Shown piece by piece: positions 12,649 to 25,936 of a stretch of 64,000 bases of DNA (the first letter of the stretch is position 1; every line of letters begins with the position of its first letter). Where the stretch lies: contig JAVSML010020804.1 of the NCBI GenBank assembly GCA_038503035.1, positions 124,001 through 188,000 on the forward strand, read 5' to 3'. The DNA comes from Crocodylus rhombifer. Taxonomy: Eukaryota; Chordata; Crocodylia; Crocodylidae. Under the pieces are notes generated by a model that made no database searches, was not told the origin of the DNA, and worked only from the letters and a program-made list of their open reading frames with translations. The position numbers were made by a program, and so were the translations under genes.

Positions 12649-14280
12649 GTTTAATGTGTAACAAGGCCCTTAGTACTATGGAAAATTCACAACATACTAG
12701 AAAATGTACAGTAAACTGAAATATAATCTTAAACAAAACTTGTGTCCCCCTGTTAATTTACATAGTTCGGCAGCTCTTAAAAGGGCACATTTTAATTATA
12801 AAAATATATTTTATATCAGTGGAATATTCAGTTGAAGATTTTTGTGGTATTGCTGTTAGTTAAAAAAATTTAGAGATAACTCAAGATGCATCTATGCATA
12901 TATTAAAGGTTCACATAAAATTGTCTCAAAATTATTCAGTTTTCAAGGGAAAAAGAAAGAGCCAAAGGAGAAGCTGATTAAACCAAATCAACAGAAATGT
13001 TGAAAAGTTGCCTAGTAGAACAAAAGGTTTGTAAATGCAGAGTACAGTATAATGGTTTAGAGCCCAGAGCCTTTCAATGGCTCAGTATCACTGAGACCTG
13101 CTGAGCATCTTCAGCTTTCTGTTGACTTTACAGGAGTTAAGAGCATGCTAAGTATCATATGGGAGGGCCTCTGGGTCAAAACCAAGTGAATAAAACTGGC
13201 TGGTCTACAGTGCTCTTAAGCTTTCTGATCAACTTTACATTAACCCAAAGGGAATTTAACACAACATAAACATGTATTTAAATTAATTTAGAAGAGAGCT
13301 TGTTGTCCTGTCTCCTGTTTTAATTAAATATGTTTTATATGAGAAGCATACAAATGCAAGCTATGTGGTTTCTCTGGCAGCGTTGCAGCTCTAAGTAAAT
13401 ACACTATAGTATTATTTTGTTTGCTTTTTTCCCCTAATTAAGCTTTTAAAGTTTCCTCAGCACTCTGTGTGGCTGCTGCAGTTTTGGCAGCAAGCAGAAC
13501 TTGTGGTAAAAAGGGCTGAGAAGAACTTCAATTTTTTTCAAGTTGTCTACTCACAGATGAGGTGTAATTCCTTTCTCTTTACAATATGACAAGATAGAGG
13601 AATGAGAGTACATAGGAAATTAATGTAGCCTAGACCTTATTAAAATGTACCAGTCTATACCCAGCCCCTAAAGGAGTAATAACTTTGCTGACTATATTGA
13701 TAATATGACATGTGACTATGAAAGACCAAAACTTGCTGCAGATTTAAAATACAGTAGGCCTCAGCTGCAAAAGCTGAATCCAAAGCTGAACTTTTCCATA
13801 CTTTTGAGGCTGTTCTTATACATCATTTTGATTCAGCACAAAGCCACAAAGTTCAGATGTGGATCCACTTCCTCAGTGTTTGAGGGTTCTCAGATTCAAG
13901 GCTTTGCTTTAAAACCAGTTAGCATTTAAAGAATCCAAATAATTTTCTATTGGTAAAATGAAATACACAAGATCTGATGCCATTCATCATTTTGTCATAA
14001 ACAACATTCTATCAGCAAACCACATTTCTCATCTCAGAACATTTTTATCTACTTAGAAGCTTATTGAATGATTTTAAATGTATTGGCACTCTATTGAAAT
14101 ACTCTATTGACTCTGTGTCAATATATGGTGCTTTTCCTTAGATCGCTGGATAGAAGTCTCTTCTCTCAAGCCAAATTCAGATGTGATCATGATCCAGCAT
14201 GAAACACTGCACAGTGCTGCAACTGCTCAACTTCTGTTTATGCTGTTCCTTAGCTGGAAAATGAGTAGGAGACTATAGAC
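12649..14280. other. AT-rich flank, nothing recognised
   Basis: No gene or nameable repeat. Confidence 0.4.
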
Positions 14281-14937
14281 CAGGGGTGGACAATTATTTT
14301 GGCTGGAGGGACACTTAATGACTTTCGCCGAGCTGGTGAGGGCCACAAGGATAGTCCCACCCCTTGGCAGGTGCCCTGCCCCCTGGTCACCACCTTGGGA
14401 TCAAAGTCCCACCTCCTAACCCCTGACTTTTGCCAGTGTCAGGAGCCATGGTGAGTCACATGCTATCAAGCTGGTGAGTGCCAGCTCCAAGCCTCCATGT
14501 GGGGCTCCCAGCACTCTAGTGGGGAGCTGCATGTGGAGGCACAGATCCAATCCAGTCTGGCCTGAAAACACACAGCTCCCACCCGCAGTGCCAGGAGCCT
14601 CAAGTGCTGACATGGAGCCAGCCCACCCCAGTCCAATGGTGTGTGGCTCCCAGATGGAGTGCTAGGAGCCACATGTGGCAGCATGGAGCCTGCCTGGGCC
14701 AATTGCACATGGCTCCCCACTGCTTCTAGCTGCAGTATGGGGAGCCCCATGGAGGTGGAGGCACAGAGCTGTCCCAGCCCAGCCCAATGGCACATGACCT
14801 CTGAAAGCCCACATCTCCCACTGGCTTTCAGAGGGGCAGATGTGGGTTGGTAATAATTGGAGGGCCCCCATGGGCCAGATAAAATGGCCTGGTGGGCTAG
14901 ATTCAGCCTCTGGTTTGTCTACCTCTGCTACAGACCA
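14281..14937. mobile_element. Non-autonomous hAT element (657 bp)
   Basis: The left end is CAGGGGTGGACAATT and the right end in reverse is CAGAGGTAGACAAAC, matching at 11-12 of 15. The flanks CTATAGAC (14,273-14,280) and CTACAGAC (14,938-14,945) agree at 7 of 8. The interior encodes only chance ORFs. Confidence 0.88.
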
Positions 14938-14993
14938 AAGGCATTTGAGCTGTTTGTTTGTTCACCTTTTTGTTTGGTTTTACTCATTTCATC

Positions 14994-16034
14994 TGTGACA
15001 GGCTAGCTGGCAGTGACCTAGCCCAGGGGTTTTGAAAGGGCAAAAGATGATTGGAGGACTGTGATTCCCTTTCCACATCAATCAGGCCCCAGAGATTACC
15101 CCCCCCCATGTCCCCTGATTGGCCCCTTGGGTCACCTGGAGGGGGATAAATGGGGCAGTGTGGGCTGACTCAGGAGAGACCAGTGAGGGACAACAAGGAG
15201 GGAAGGAAAGAGCTTCACAGAGCTGGTAAGAGCTGAATCAGTGGGGCAGGAGCAGTGCCCCAGAAGAGCCTGAAAGAGCAGGACCTGCAGGCAGCAGTGG
15301 GACCCTCAGCAACATGGCGTGTGGCCAGCAGGAGAGGCTCCCCACTGGGCTCCAGGATCACCTACAAGAGGCTGCAGCCAGCAGGAGAGGCTCCCCCACT
15401 CCAGCCAGGATCTGAGCAGCAACCTGAGGGGTTCCCAGCTCTGCTTCCAGCTCCTCCAATCAGAGGCCAGGCAGCTCAACATGAGGCTGGGGCTCCAGAA
15501 AGGTCAGGACCACTAGTAGGCTGGAGCAGTGGTGGCTGTGTGGCAGTGTTCTTGCTTATTACATGGGTAGATCTTGGTTCAAGTCCCAGCTGAAGTGACT
15601 TGGGATGAGTGAGCTACCAAGAAGCAAATCTTCTTGCAGTGGAAAGGGGCCATTGTGTTCTCCCCCTCCAGGTACCAAGGCCCTATGTTTTCTTGACATT
15701 TTGCATTTTGTGCCTTTTTATATTTCACCAACCCATATCGTTTGTTCCGCTGTTTGTGTTTTCTATTTTGTTAACCCTGTTTTTTGTCAATGATTGTAAG
15801 TGTCTAACCTTGGTTGAATCCTGCCCCCTTGAGGCATTGTAGTGTCCACTATACCCTCTGATTTATGCCTGTTATGTTCCCAGTATTAAAAGGTATATGG
15901 TTAAGTCCCCATTGGTGGTCTGGTTCAGCTCTATAGTGGGAGGGGAGTCCCTACACCTCCCACAGCGCTTGTGCACCTGCTTTGATCCCTTCAGTTGGAG
16001 AGGGGGTACCTCTTGGAGTACTGCCCAGGTTACA
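14994..16034 (+). mobile_element. Probable solo LTR (1.04 kb)
   Basis: The element begins TGTGACAGG and ends AGGTTACA (5'-TG...CA-3' with the imperfect inverted pair TGTGAC/GTTACA). It is flanked by CATC on both sides (14,990-14,993 and 16,035-16,038). It contains GGGGGATAAATGGGGCAG near 15,140, a plausible TATA region, and a TATTAAA-like polyadenylation signal near 15,885. No internal retroviral genes flank it, so it is a recombined solo LTR. The + orientation is inferred from the order of these signals. Confidence 0.6.
15527..15612 (+). repeat. tRNA-like segment with perfect B box
   Basis: GGTTCAAGTCC at 15,576-15,586 matches the Pol III B box. A TGGCTGTGTGGCA-like A box lies about 40 bases upstream. 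It lies inside the putative LTR and is either a SINE inserted into it or a chance tRNA-like stretch. It does not fold into a credible tRNA gene with intact stems by eye. Confidence 0.4.
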
Positions 16035-18639
16035 CATCTAATAATATTCAGTATTTGTATCCTTGGAGGCCAGAGATTTTATTCTAAACATGTTTCCTCT
16101 GTAGTCTCTTTGTATAAGATCATGGATCAATGGTCCAGTTGAAATATGGAGCTATAGGCTAACCTTGCAAAAGTAAGGCTTCAGTATAAATACTGATTTT
16201 TGTCTAAGATAACAATGCCATTTCTGTTTATACTTAAAGTCAGAGCAGAGCTAGTAATGAAGGGCTTGTCACTGCTGAAATCACATCCATTAAATAGGGA
16301 TTTTAATAGTAATAATAATTATAGATATTCTACTCTGTGAACTATAGGTTTGCACTCCTGATATAAGAGACTGAAGCTGTTTTCTATTTACCATAAAAAT
16401 TAATTTTCAGACTAAGAAATAACTGGCTTACTATCTAAAACTCTCAGTGAATTTGTAATAGAACCACTTGCTTTTTACCTTTCTATGATACTGTCTATGC
16501 CGAAATATTGAATGACAGTTTACTCTTATATATAATACAATAGTCCATTAAGATACTATAAAATACAAATCACTGTATGGCAAATCAGGATGATATATAG
16601 AAAATGATTTAGTTTCAGTATAAATGTTTATAGAGTATTATAGAAGTGGATCACTGAAAATGAGAAGGCTGTTTGAGGAAATTCTGTTGCTAAGAGACAG
16701 TAACCACAAGGTGTCATAGTAACATTTATTTTCCTATTTAACATAAAAACTTTTATTTTTCTGAACAAAAAGTAGACACCATAGTTATTTTATACATGTG
16801 ACTGTGTGAAACTTTTAAACTAGTATGTTGGAAAGCAAATGAAACCTGATTCTTCAAGGCAAACCTAACCAAAATGTAGTAAAGCAAAGTAAAGGCACTA
16901 CTATAGTTAAAATGGTGACTGGAGTACTTTTTAATTGCTGATTTTCCTAGAACCTCAAAAAATTCATATGCTTACTTAGATTATCTTGACAACTGTGGTG
17001 CCTCCTGGGTGGCTAGAGTAAGTTTTGTGGTCCAAATATGAGGTTCTGTGAAAAAGGTATACTTCAGCTGCCTCCAACCTAAAAAGACCACAGCATCAAA
17101 ATTTTAACAGCTCTTGTAAAGTTTTTGTTTCTTTGTTTGCATTTTTTTTTTTGAAGGGGAAGTTTTTCCTGTACACACCTGGGGCAGAAGAAATACGGCT
17201 GAGATTTGCCTAAACTAGTGTAATCAACTCAGCTTTGCTCACAGCTAGAATCCATCACCCACTAGAGTTTGAAGAATCAATATTTTAAATTATTCAGAGG
17301 AAAAGCTAGAACTCCTCTGTCACTCAACCCAAGGTAATACACCAGGTCCTGCCCTTAGCAACTTTCTAAGTTGATGCTGTAAGCAAAAATTATCTTTGCT
17401 TCATTCTGCTTCAGCTAATGGGCTACTTTTGGAAATTGTGTTCTGAGAACAAAGCTTTTAGTTTAAATATAGATCATTCAAATACTCTGATATTCCCAGA
17501 TATTCAGATTGCTTGGCAAATTGCTGTACCTCGTAAGAACCAGCAGCAGATTTAGATATGCAAGTTTAGAGTTATTTGGTCCAAAAGCTTTTGAGACATA
17601 ACCCCTTCCCTATTCCTCCCTCTGTTCTCCCAGAAATGATCTGTTTGTCATATGCAAACTGCTGAAAAACTCATGAGCAAAAGATGATTGTCTGGAAAAT
17701 GTATATACCGCAGGAGGGATTTGGGTATAGTTCACAGTACAAATATGTATTCATTTGGCAAAGGGATATCTGAGATGTAGTTCCCCAAGAATTAGCTGCT
17801 TGTAACTATGTAAAATATATATTGGGTCCATCCTCCCCCTCGGGCAGGGGGCTGGACCCAATGATCCTGCACTAATGTCTATGAAATCTATTAAATATCT
17901 ATAAGTATCTGAATGAGGGGGATCCTAAGGTTCTGACCCACATTAAATGTATAGCTTTATCTGATCCTGAGCTTGGCTAATGAATTACACCAATTGCCAG
18001 TTCTGAAATATTTTTAAATCCCTGGTTTATTAAAAAAACAACAACACAGAGCTCAACTATATCAAAGTGATTCCAGAATTTAAATAATGTTAAAGAATAT
18101 GTATGATGAGAAGAGTAACATATTTATATTACTGTTCCACCCTCTTAGTGTTGAGCCACATTAAGATTTAGAAAACTGATTATTCAAGGGATTATTACTA
18201 ATACAGATTTATAAAGATGTAAAAAAATCGGTAAGGGTTTATAGACTGTATTGGATTCCTCTGGAAAACAAGACTTCTGCAAAGAATTAATGTGGCTGAT
18301 AAAAGAACTTCAAATTGAAAATGAACACAGACTTCTATGAAATCAGTTGAAACAAGAGAGGCCTTAGGGAAGCATTGCAAAGGTCATAGATCTCTGCATG
18401 TAAAACTGACTCCAGGAAAAAGACACTCACAGTAGGTGTCATCTGTTACAACTTACATATATATTGCCTAGACTGACAGACTGATAGATAACCATACACA
18501 CAAATGTAGGTAAAGTGTTTAGCACTTACATACATTTATTGTTTCCTTGCTGTCAGTAATATTGTCTCAGGATCCTCAGGCAATTATGTGGGTGTATATG
18601 TGTAAATATAATCATGCAAATACTCAGCACTTGCATATT
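16035..18639. other. Transposon-poor AT-rich flank
   Basis: No gene. A CR1-3'-UTR-like scrap (CCCCCTCGGGCAGGGGGCTGGACCC-type, 17,830-17,890) is the only repeat-like piece. It belongs to a longer stretch (16-24 kb) with unusually few young transposons. Confidence 0.45.
17815..17895 (+). mobile_element. Possible CR1 3'-end scrap
   Basis: GGGGGCTGGACCCAATGATC followed by TCTATGAAATCTAT resembles the CR1 3' UTR (GGTTGGACTTGATGATC and a TCTATGAA-type tail). It is very short. Confidence 0.4.
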
Positions 18640-18830
18640 GCTTTACATTTTTACAGTTAAAAAGCACTCTATGAACTCCATCTAATTAAACACCTCTGTA
18701 AGTATTGTTATTCCCATTTTACAGATGGAGAATCTGAGAAGCTGTGACGTGCCTCAAGCCAACCCACACAGTTAGGCTATGGGAGGGTTGGAATAGTAAC
18801 AGAATCATTTCTACCTCTTAATTCCATGCT
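18640..18830 (-). repeat. MIR-like SINE relic
   Basis: In reverse the segment gives TCTCCATCTGTAAAATGGG followed by AATAACAATAC, the diagnostic 3' half of MIR. A decayed GCTGTGTG-like upstream part is also present. It is an old copy shared in type with other amniotes. Confidence 0.7.
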
Positions 18831-19883
18831 TAATCTCCTAGTTTGTGTTGCCTGTATGGATGCAGTGTGCCCCATGATGAATTTTACTAAAAGTATTTTG
18901 GATTATATTTTTTGCCATCATGAGAAAAGTTACCCACAAAACCAAGGAAAAGTATAGGGTGTGCGAAGAAAGTCTATATATAGATTATATAGGCTGTTCA
19001 AAAGGGAACATACAGTTATCGAGGTTTGAAGTCTTAACCCTAAAATGAACCAAAAGTTGTTCCAATAGCCCAGAGAGTTACACATACTCTTAAAGAAAAG
19101 CAGAAAAGTTGAAAAGTCATACATATTCTTTAACATTATTTAAATCCTTTTCATATTGAACAGCAAAAATGTCATCAGGCAAGGCTAAAGTGTCCATTAA
19201 GGGGAAAAAGCATTACAAAAATTAAGCTCTTCCACTTGCATTTTAATAGTTAAAAAAAATACTTCTGTCCCTTTAATTGCAGTTTGCAAGGACTCTATAC
19301 TGAGTCATTTAGTTTCTGTAAGTAACAACCCTGTCCTAGCCTCCTCATTGGCATTTACTCACATGCCACCCACATTGAACTCCAAATCTGGATCCAAGGA
19401 TTGCTGAGCTGTGAACACTGTATTTGTATAATTCCGCCAGTAACCACCCATATAACCTCAGAAAAATCAAAAAAAAAGTTAAGATATGCTGAAGCATTCA
19501 AAAAACAGTTTGAGCACTATCTCATAGGGGGATGCTCACAGGTCTTGAGAGTGTGTTAAACTCATCTTATTCCTTTATTTGTTTACTCTCTAAAATGTGG
19601 GGGAAAGCATGCATCTGTCAGGTTTAAGTATTTGCTATTATTTAAAAATGAAACTTTTACATGATGACTGTCTCATCTCATGATGGCAGGAAGTCAAGTC
19701 CCAGCCAGTTTGCCACACGGCATGATCACAGGAAAGAGCATGACCATGGCCACAGAGGGCAAACCATGTCTAAAAAGGGGAAAGACTGTAAGCTGTTCAT
19801 AACCATTAGCATTTATTCACTATTTACACATTCCAGAGGTTGAACAGTTACTGACTTTTAATCCTTGAATCTCCCTTGTGCAG

Positions 19884-19985
19884 GAATTAAACATCCCAGT
19901 TTTACTAACAGGTAAACTGAGATCATGCAATAAGTCAGTGGCAGAGTCAGATTTAGAACTGAGTATTTCCTTATTTCCATCCCCT
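19884..19985 (-). repeat. MIR-like SINE relic
   Basis: In reverse the segment reads like MIR: TCTAAATCTGACTCTGCCACTGACTTATTGCATGATCTC and then CAGTTTACCTGTTAGTAAAAC in part. It is diverged but co-linear. Confidence 0.6.
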
Positions 19986-20039
19986 TGCACATGTCTCCCA
20001 CCCAAATAGCCACCATGTCCATTTTGTACATTCTTCATG

Positions 20040-22207
20040 CCAAGGTCAGATTGATGTGAGCTACCCCTTGGAGAAATGTGTAATTTGAGGAGCCTTGTTA
20101 ATGTTAATAACTATGTGTTACAAGGCCTAAATTTTCAAAAGTGACCAGTGATTGCATGTGCCCAATTTGAAACAGTTTAAAGTGGCCTTATTTCTGCTTA
20201 ACACATGTTCTCTGCTTTCTGAAAATAAGACTCTCTTAAAATATCTCTATTTGGTCACTTAAAACTTGAAAAACTCAAAATCCTTGTTGAACATGTAGTC
20301 CACTATAATCATTATAGCCATGTTTGTATAAAATCCCTGATTTATGTGTATACATGGAGCATGTATATAACATAGGCAGGTACATGACTGCACATAAGTA
20401 CACCTGTATACAAATCTGATTGTTAAAAATCAAGGAAGTGCAAAGTGGATTAACATCCATTTCACTCCTGTTAGGGTGCACAAATTAGACCTTTGGCAGA
20501 GTTGATGATCTTACTCCATGTACTTTGTTAAATCAATGTCTTTCTCTCCTTCACTAACAACATAGTAGATCATTGGAAATGAAAGCTATTTAAAACCTTG
20601 ATTTATGTTGATCAGTTTAGCTAGTTATGTTTTGCATTTCTCTTAACCCAGACAATGAAAATGGATTGATTGGGTTCAGTGCTATAGAGTCCATTCCTAG
20701 TTGGTTTCTTGGCAAGAGGCTGTAATGCCCTGGTTACAAACATTAAAGAGCAACGTTTATTTGTAATAACCTAAAAACTTCTGCATCCACTGCAAACAGT
20801 AAATATGAAAATCTCTCTTCTAGCTTTTGGTTTTGTAAAAACTTGTGTTTACAATGTCTATATTTAGGTGCCAGTTTGACGTCACAATATCCTCTTTAAA
20901 CAAATAGCCTAAGCAACGCTATTTTTTTCAATGGGAGAGTGACAGTTACAATTCACTATCATCTTACTGTCCAAAAGCTTCAGCAAACAGCCAGCAGATT
21001 CTTCTGGGTTGGTTAAAGAAACGCCCATTATTATCATTCTTAATAACTTTTTTCCATAACTTTTGCATAACAGATCACATGTAACTGACTACATAGGGAA
21101 TCTAAATAAAAAATAGAATGACTAAACAGAATTACTCAATAGGAGTCTAAATTGCGTCCAATCACTATAGTACAGTGTTGTTCACTTCAACCACATGCAT
21201 GCATCCAAGCCAATTCAGCAGCCTTTCTAAGGTTGCATATTATTAATAAACAAGGAATATGAGTGTGGCATGTTTGCAGTTTGCAGGCCACTTAACAATA
21301 TCTTGGCTAGTGCAGTTAAGGAAATCTCTAACATGCAAGAACACTTACAGGAGTCATGAAAGGAATGGTTAGCTGGGAGATCAGCCCAAAAACCTGCATT
21401 TGACTTATTCTTTGTTCATTACTAGGTATCACCCTCTCTAACATGAAAGTTCATGTTATTCCTTTTCCCATAATATTCCTTTTAGAAGAACTTACGTGTA
21501 TCAGAAAATATAAGAAACATTTTCCTGTTCTTGATTTTTCTCAAGATGTAATATAGCCATTGAAAACAGAAGCCAGGGTGTCATATTCAAGCAAGCGGTT
21601 TAGCACAGACATGCATTACTTTTTTGTCCTGTATTCCGAATTTGGCAAGTCAGGACTCAAATGTTTCATTTGCAACAGTATTTGAGGGGACTATTCACTT
21701 TACAATTTACCAGTTACCAGGATGATTGCAGCAAACCAAATCTAGTGTCAAGTTCTAGGCTTGGGGCACACACCAAGAGAATGATGCTCTATGTACTGCA
21801 TCACTTTTCCTAAAGTCTTCAGTAATATTTCAAGTATCTGTCATTGTCATCATAGCATTCTGTTTTATAACTACAGAAATTACATATTTAGAGTAACGGG
21901 CATGAGTGCTGGTGTGCTATGCTTTGTATTATCTTCCTTTTCGCCTCCCCTTTCATACCTCTCCTCCTTTTTTCTCATTGCCACTGCCTTCTGAGAAGCT
22001 TATTATTGGGTACTATGACATTAAGGTTAATCCTGCATCCCCATTAATTCAATTTCCCATCCTCTTTCTGTTGCTGCCCTGCCAGTAATACATAATTGAG
22101 TTGTAGAATCCTTCCATTTTCTTTTTCCTATTCTTGTGACAAAGTATTTAGCAGAATTTGAAGATCTGGTGGAATCTGGCAGGTTGTGCTGTGTCCACTT
22201 CTGTTTT
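20040..22207. other. Transposon-poor AT-rich flank
   Basis: No gene and no nameable repeat. A perfect palindromic CRE (TGACGTCA) is at 20,877-20,884. The surrounding 20,560-21,070 is a candidate for a conserved non-coding element on composition alone. Confidence 0.4.
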
Positions 22208-22272
22208 GGCCTCAAACTTGCGATCTCTGGACTGTCAGCTTAGCACCTTGGCACTCATGCCACTCCAGGCCT
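22208..22272 (-). repeat. tRNA-derived SINE relic
   Basis: On the - strand the segment begins GGCCTGGAGTGGCATGAG, resembling an A-box region. A B-box-like AGTTTGAGGCC follows about 45 bases later. Between them lies a decayed tRNA body. Confidence 0.5.
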
Positions 22273-24146
22273 CAGTGGTAACAGGGATATATCAGAGAAA
22301 ACACCTGAAAAAATACAGGTGTTTTTAGCTGCTTTGTTGCAATGTAAGGCTATGATTCAGCAAGCTCCTTCTGCATGTTTAACTGTAAGCATGTGAAATA
22401 TCACAGTGCTATTCTGCAGAGCACTTTAAGAACGTTCTTAAGTCCCACTGAAGTCAGTGAATATTGAGCACCTGGTTAGAGTTAAATTCAAGTCTTTGAT
22501 GATCAGGGTCACAGTTCTTAATACATAGCTTTGCATGAACTCATCCCTCAGTCTCTCAGGCTATGCCGTCTATGATCTGAGCTGGCCATCCTTCAGCTAG
22601 TAATGGCTTCCCAGGAGTTTCTTTCTACCGCTTTAGGTTCCTCTATAGCACATATTGTGCTGCTGGGACCCTTCACGGACCTTGGACTAGATGTAGTCCA
22701 ATAAGATGCATTAAGAATGTTGTTACATTTGAATCTGAGTTGATTTGCTTTCATAGACTTGAGTCAATGTCTTCTTATGCAGCACACTATTCCTTTTCTG
22801 GATGCTATGCAGACACTGTGTTACATTTCCAACCCAGTGCCACTCCCCAAATAAATTGGTACAACCTGCCATTTTTAATAAGCAAGTACAATAATTTTCT
22901 AAGATGCTGGGTCTTGTGAACTGCATCATCTTGTTAAAGAAGCAGAATTATAAATTATAGGAGAAGAGCTAATAGAGCCAGGGAATTTCAAAATGATACA
23001 TTTTGAATTTAAGAAGTATGAGCGGGTGTGAAATTTACTAACACTTCCTCTCATCCCTAGCTTCCACATTGTCAGAAAAATACTTGTTTTGATTGGCAAT
23101 TTTATTTCTTTTTAAAGACCCTGGTATTTGAATTACAGTTAATTCACTGAATTACATTTGAATTACATTGCATGATTGACTGTTGGAATGCTGTGTATTT
23201 GTTTTGGATTATGTACAATTTATTTATACAAGCTGACAGAGATTGTATTACATTAATAGAAAAATTGACTAATAGCAATGTGGCATGCAAGCAAAGATTA
23301 TATAACCTTAGGATGTCTCTATATCTTTTTAAATAGGAGATTAGGCATTTCGTTTATTGTGTATTTCTGCATTTTGGTTTTCGACAGATCTATAACTGCT
23401 GCAAATTGGTAAAGCTCCACTAACTTCAAAATATATCTAGTAAATGCCATTGAAGTCAATGGAGATAAACCATTTTACATCAACTGAATATCTGGCCCAT
23501 TTTTCCCAAGTCTCAGTCAATAAACAAATAAAGTCAACTACTTGGTTTGACATTTTAGATTCCAGAGAGACCCTACTAAATTTGATAGATAATGCAACCA
23601 TAATTAAAACAACTTTGCATTTTTAGCTTATCCTGACATTTTGAATAGTATTGTCTGTTGTGACAGAGAATGTTCATGTATATTGAAAACACTGTTAAAA
23701 GCAGCCCAGCTGGTTAGGAAATCTCATTGTTTGATATACTACCACTATGGGGAAAACAAACTTATGTGGCTGTTAATGAAGGGTCTTGCACTGCAAGCAA
23801 TAATTACTATTATTTCTTTTTCTTCAGAAAAGTATTCATTAAATTTATAACATGACCCGAGAAAAAGTGTGAAAAAGTTCTAGGAATGTATTAGGTATGA
23901 TGAACTAGCCAGCTGTCTTTGGTTTAGGTTAACGTGGTGTGAATCTTGTAAAGTAAACAGTTTTTTCTTAGTAGAACAAAAGTTATTATTAAAGAACTAT
24001 CACTGAAAATGGTAGAGGAAGAAGACATAGATCTATATCATGGATTAACAATCTTCTGTGAGATACTTCTCTGCAAAGTAATTTATTCTTTGATATTTTA
24101 AGTGAAATGATTGAGGATTTAGGACCAGGTCCAGTTTGGTCTCAGT
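22273..24146. other. AT-rich flank, nothing recognised
   Basis: No gene or nameable repeat; short ORFs without domains. Confidence 0.4.
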
Positions 24147-24576
24147 AGGTGCATCTACATGTGCAATTAATGTGAAACAGTAAACTCTGGAGTTTATTGC
24201 TCTGCAGTTTATTGCTCCCGGGTGCACAATTTGAATGTATGCCTAGGACTACAGCACACTGAGCTAGGGTGGAGCAGCCCTGGCTGGCAGGAGGCATGGG
24301 GGGTCAGCCTGCCAGCCTGGGGCTGTTCCCTTCTGGCTCAATGTGCTGCAAAGAGGCTGGATAGGGCACAAAAGTGCTCTAGTGTGGAGCCAGGTGGCAG
24401 GCAGTCTCCACACTGAAGCATCCTTATGTTCCAGCCAGCCTTGTCAGCATTTATATGTGTGCTGCTGCAGCGTAAAAAACTTCACGGAGGGCTAATACTT
24501 GTATTTACAAGTACTATCCTGCTGCAGATTTAATTAGTTTATTCCAGCCTAATAGCCCTGCACATGTAGATGTGAG
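24147..24576. mobile_element. Short dispersed element with TGCATCTACATGTGCA ends
   Basis: The left end GCATCTACATGTGCA and the right end read in reverse, ACATCTACATGTGCA, match at 14 of 15, giving a 430-bp element with inverted ends. The interior shares blocks with the copy at 25,937 (CAGCACnnTGAGCTnGnGTGGA, GGGCACnAnAGTnCTnnAGTGGAGC) and ends in a CTGCTGCAG-rich part. No coding capacity. The superfamily is not determined. Confidence 0.68.
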
Positions 24577-25936
24577 ATGTTTACTGTGTGTAAGGGGAAG
24601 AGAGTGGGGCAGGAGAAAAGCCTTGGGAAACTTGAACAGAGAATACTCACCCCAGGAGCAGAGGGAAACATGACTGGAGAAAGAAGTACACTGCTACATT
24701 TCAGCAGTATGTGCTCCCTGTGGATTGGGGGAGGAAGTGTGCTGAGAGGTAATTACAGCCCCAGAGAGGGGCAGTCAGTGAAAGACCAAGGCAAGCGGAT
24801 GCGGAAAACACCAGAGGTTTCCCCTTCTGACAGAATCCAGCAGCTGACAGCTGGTGAGGAATGTAGTCATACTGGCCAGAGTAGTTGGAGGACCACTACT
24901 GAACTCAAACAGACATTTAGTGAGGGCATCATTCCAGGAGAGTTTGGAGAAGCTTAAAGCGGTGTAGCTGATGCCAAGGAGTCCATAAGTTCCAGGGGCC
25001 ATGGCCCCTTGGTTTTCCTTTTTCTTTTTTTTTTCTTTATGTGTTTGTTGCTTGTTTTTGGTTTTTTGGAGGCTGTGTTCCCCTCATGTTGCATCGGGGA
25101 GAGTGGCAGGAGAGAAAGCCTTCTCTGGTTCACTGAAGATACCAGCAGGCCTGGCCTTGGGTAGGAAAGGTATGGCAAGGATCCAGCTTGATTAACCCAG
25201 ACCAATTACTGGGTGCAGCTTCAAGGCACCCATATCAATTGATATGTCCCAGAAGTCAGGGAGCTGTCTATTTTCTTTTTCTGTTTGGACTCAAGGATAC
25301 ACCTTTAAAGGACTCTTTGTAGGTTTTGATTTGTTCAAGGAGCTCTTGAAGTTTTGACCTATAGCATACCTCAAGGACTGTTTATGTGATGATATCCTGA
25401 AGGGACTGACATAGATGGATTGACCCAGAAGGTCTGTGACTGTGACCAACTGATTTGGGTTCATCCATCTTGTGGACTTGATGGGCACTCATCTGAAGCT
25501 GATGGATGTATAAGCCAATGAGTTATTTAATTTGAAAATGGCCTTATAAAACCCAAGTGACTAAATATGAACTCCTAGGAGTTCCTTCAGTAATCCCCTG
25601 TCTGACCATCAGCTGCATAAGGGGCTGCAGGATCCTCAGCCCATCTTGTGTAACCTGAAGTGGTAAGAGTTGGGTATAAGGAGAGGCAGAGCCTCACAAA
25701 GAAAGCCCTCCAGGAGACCCAGCAGAATCATCACCAACCCTACATCCAGTTCCCAATAATTAAAATATACATCAAGACATGGTAAGTGAGAAAAGAACAT
25801 CAGAAGTTGGTGATGATGATGCTACTCAAATAAGGCATCAGGCAAGCATGGGCCATGGCTTTACAGCACTCATTCCCAACACTGAGGATCTAATTAGTCT
25901 ACTTCACAGTAAATGTTTCATGTAGACAATCCCACT
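24577..25936. other. Unassigned, possibly retroelement-derived
   Basis: Purine-rich, moderately GC-rich sequence (24,590-24,950) followed by a T-rich tract (25,012-25,040). Texture suggests repeat debris but no ends, motifs or coding domains are visible. Confidence 0.35.

Noticed and set aside
15527..15612. Functional tRNA gene
   Set aside because: The B box is perfect, but the acceptor and other stems are not evident and there is no Pol III T-run terminator at the right distance. A SINE or LTR component is more likely.
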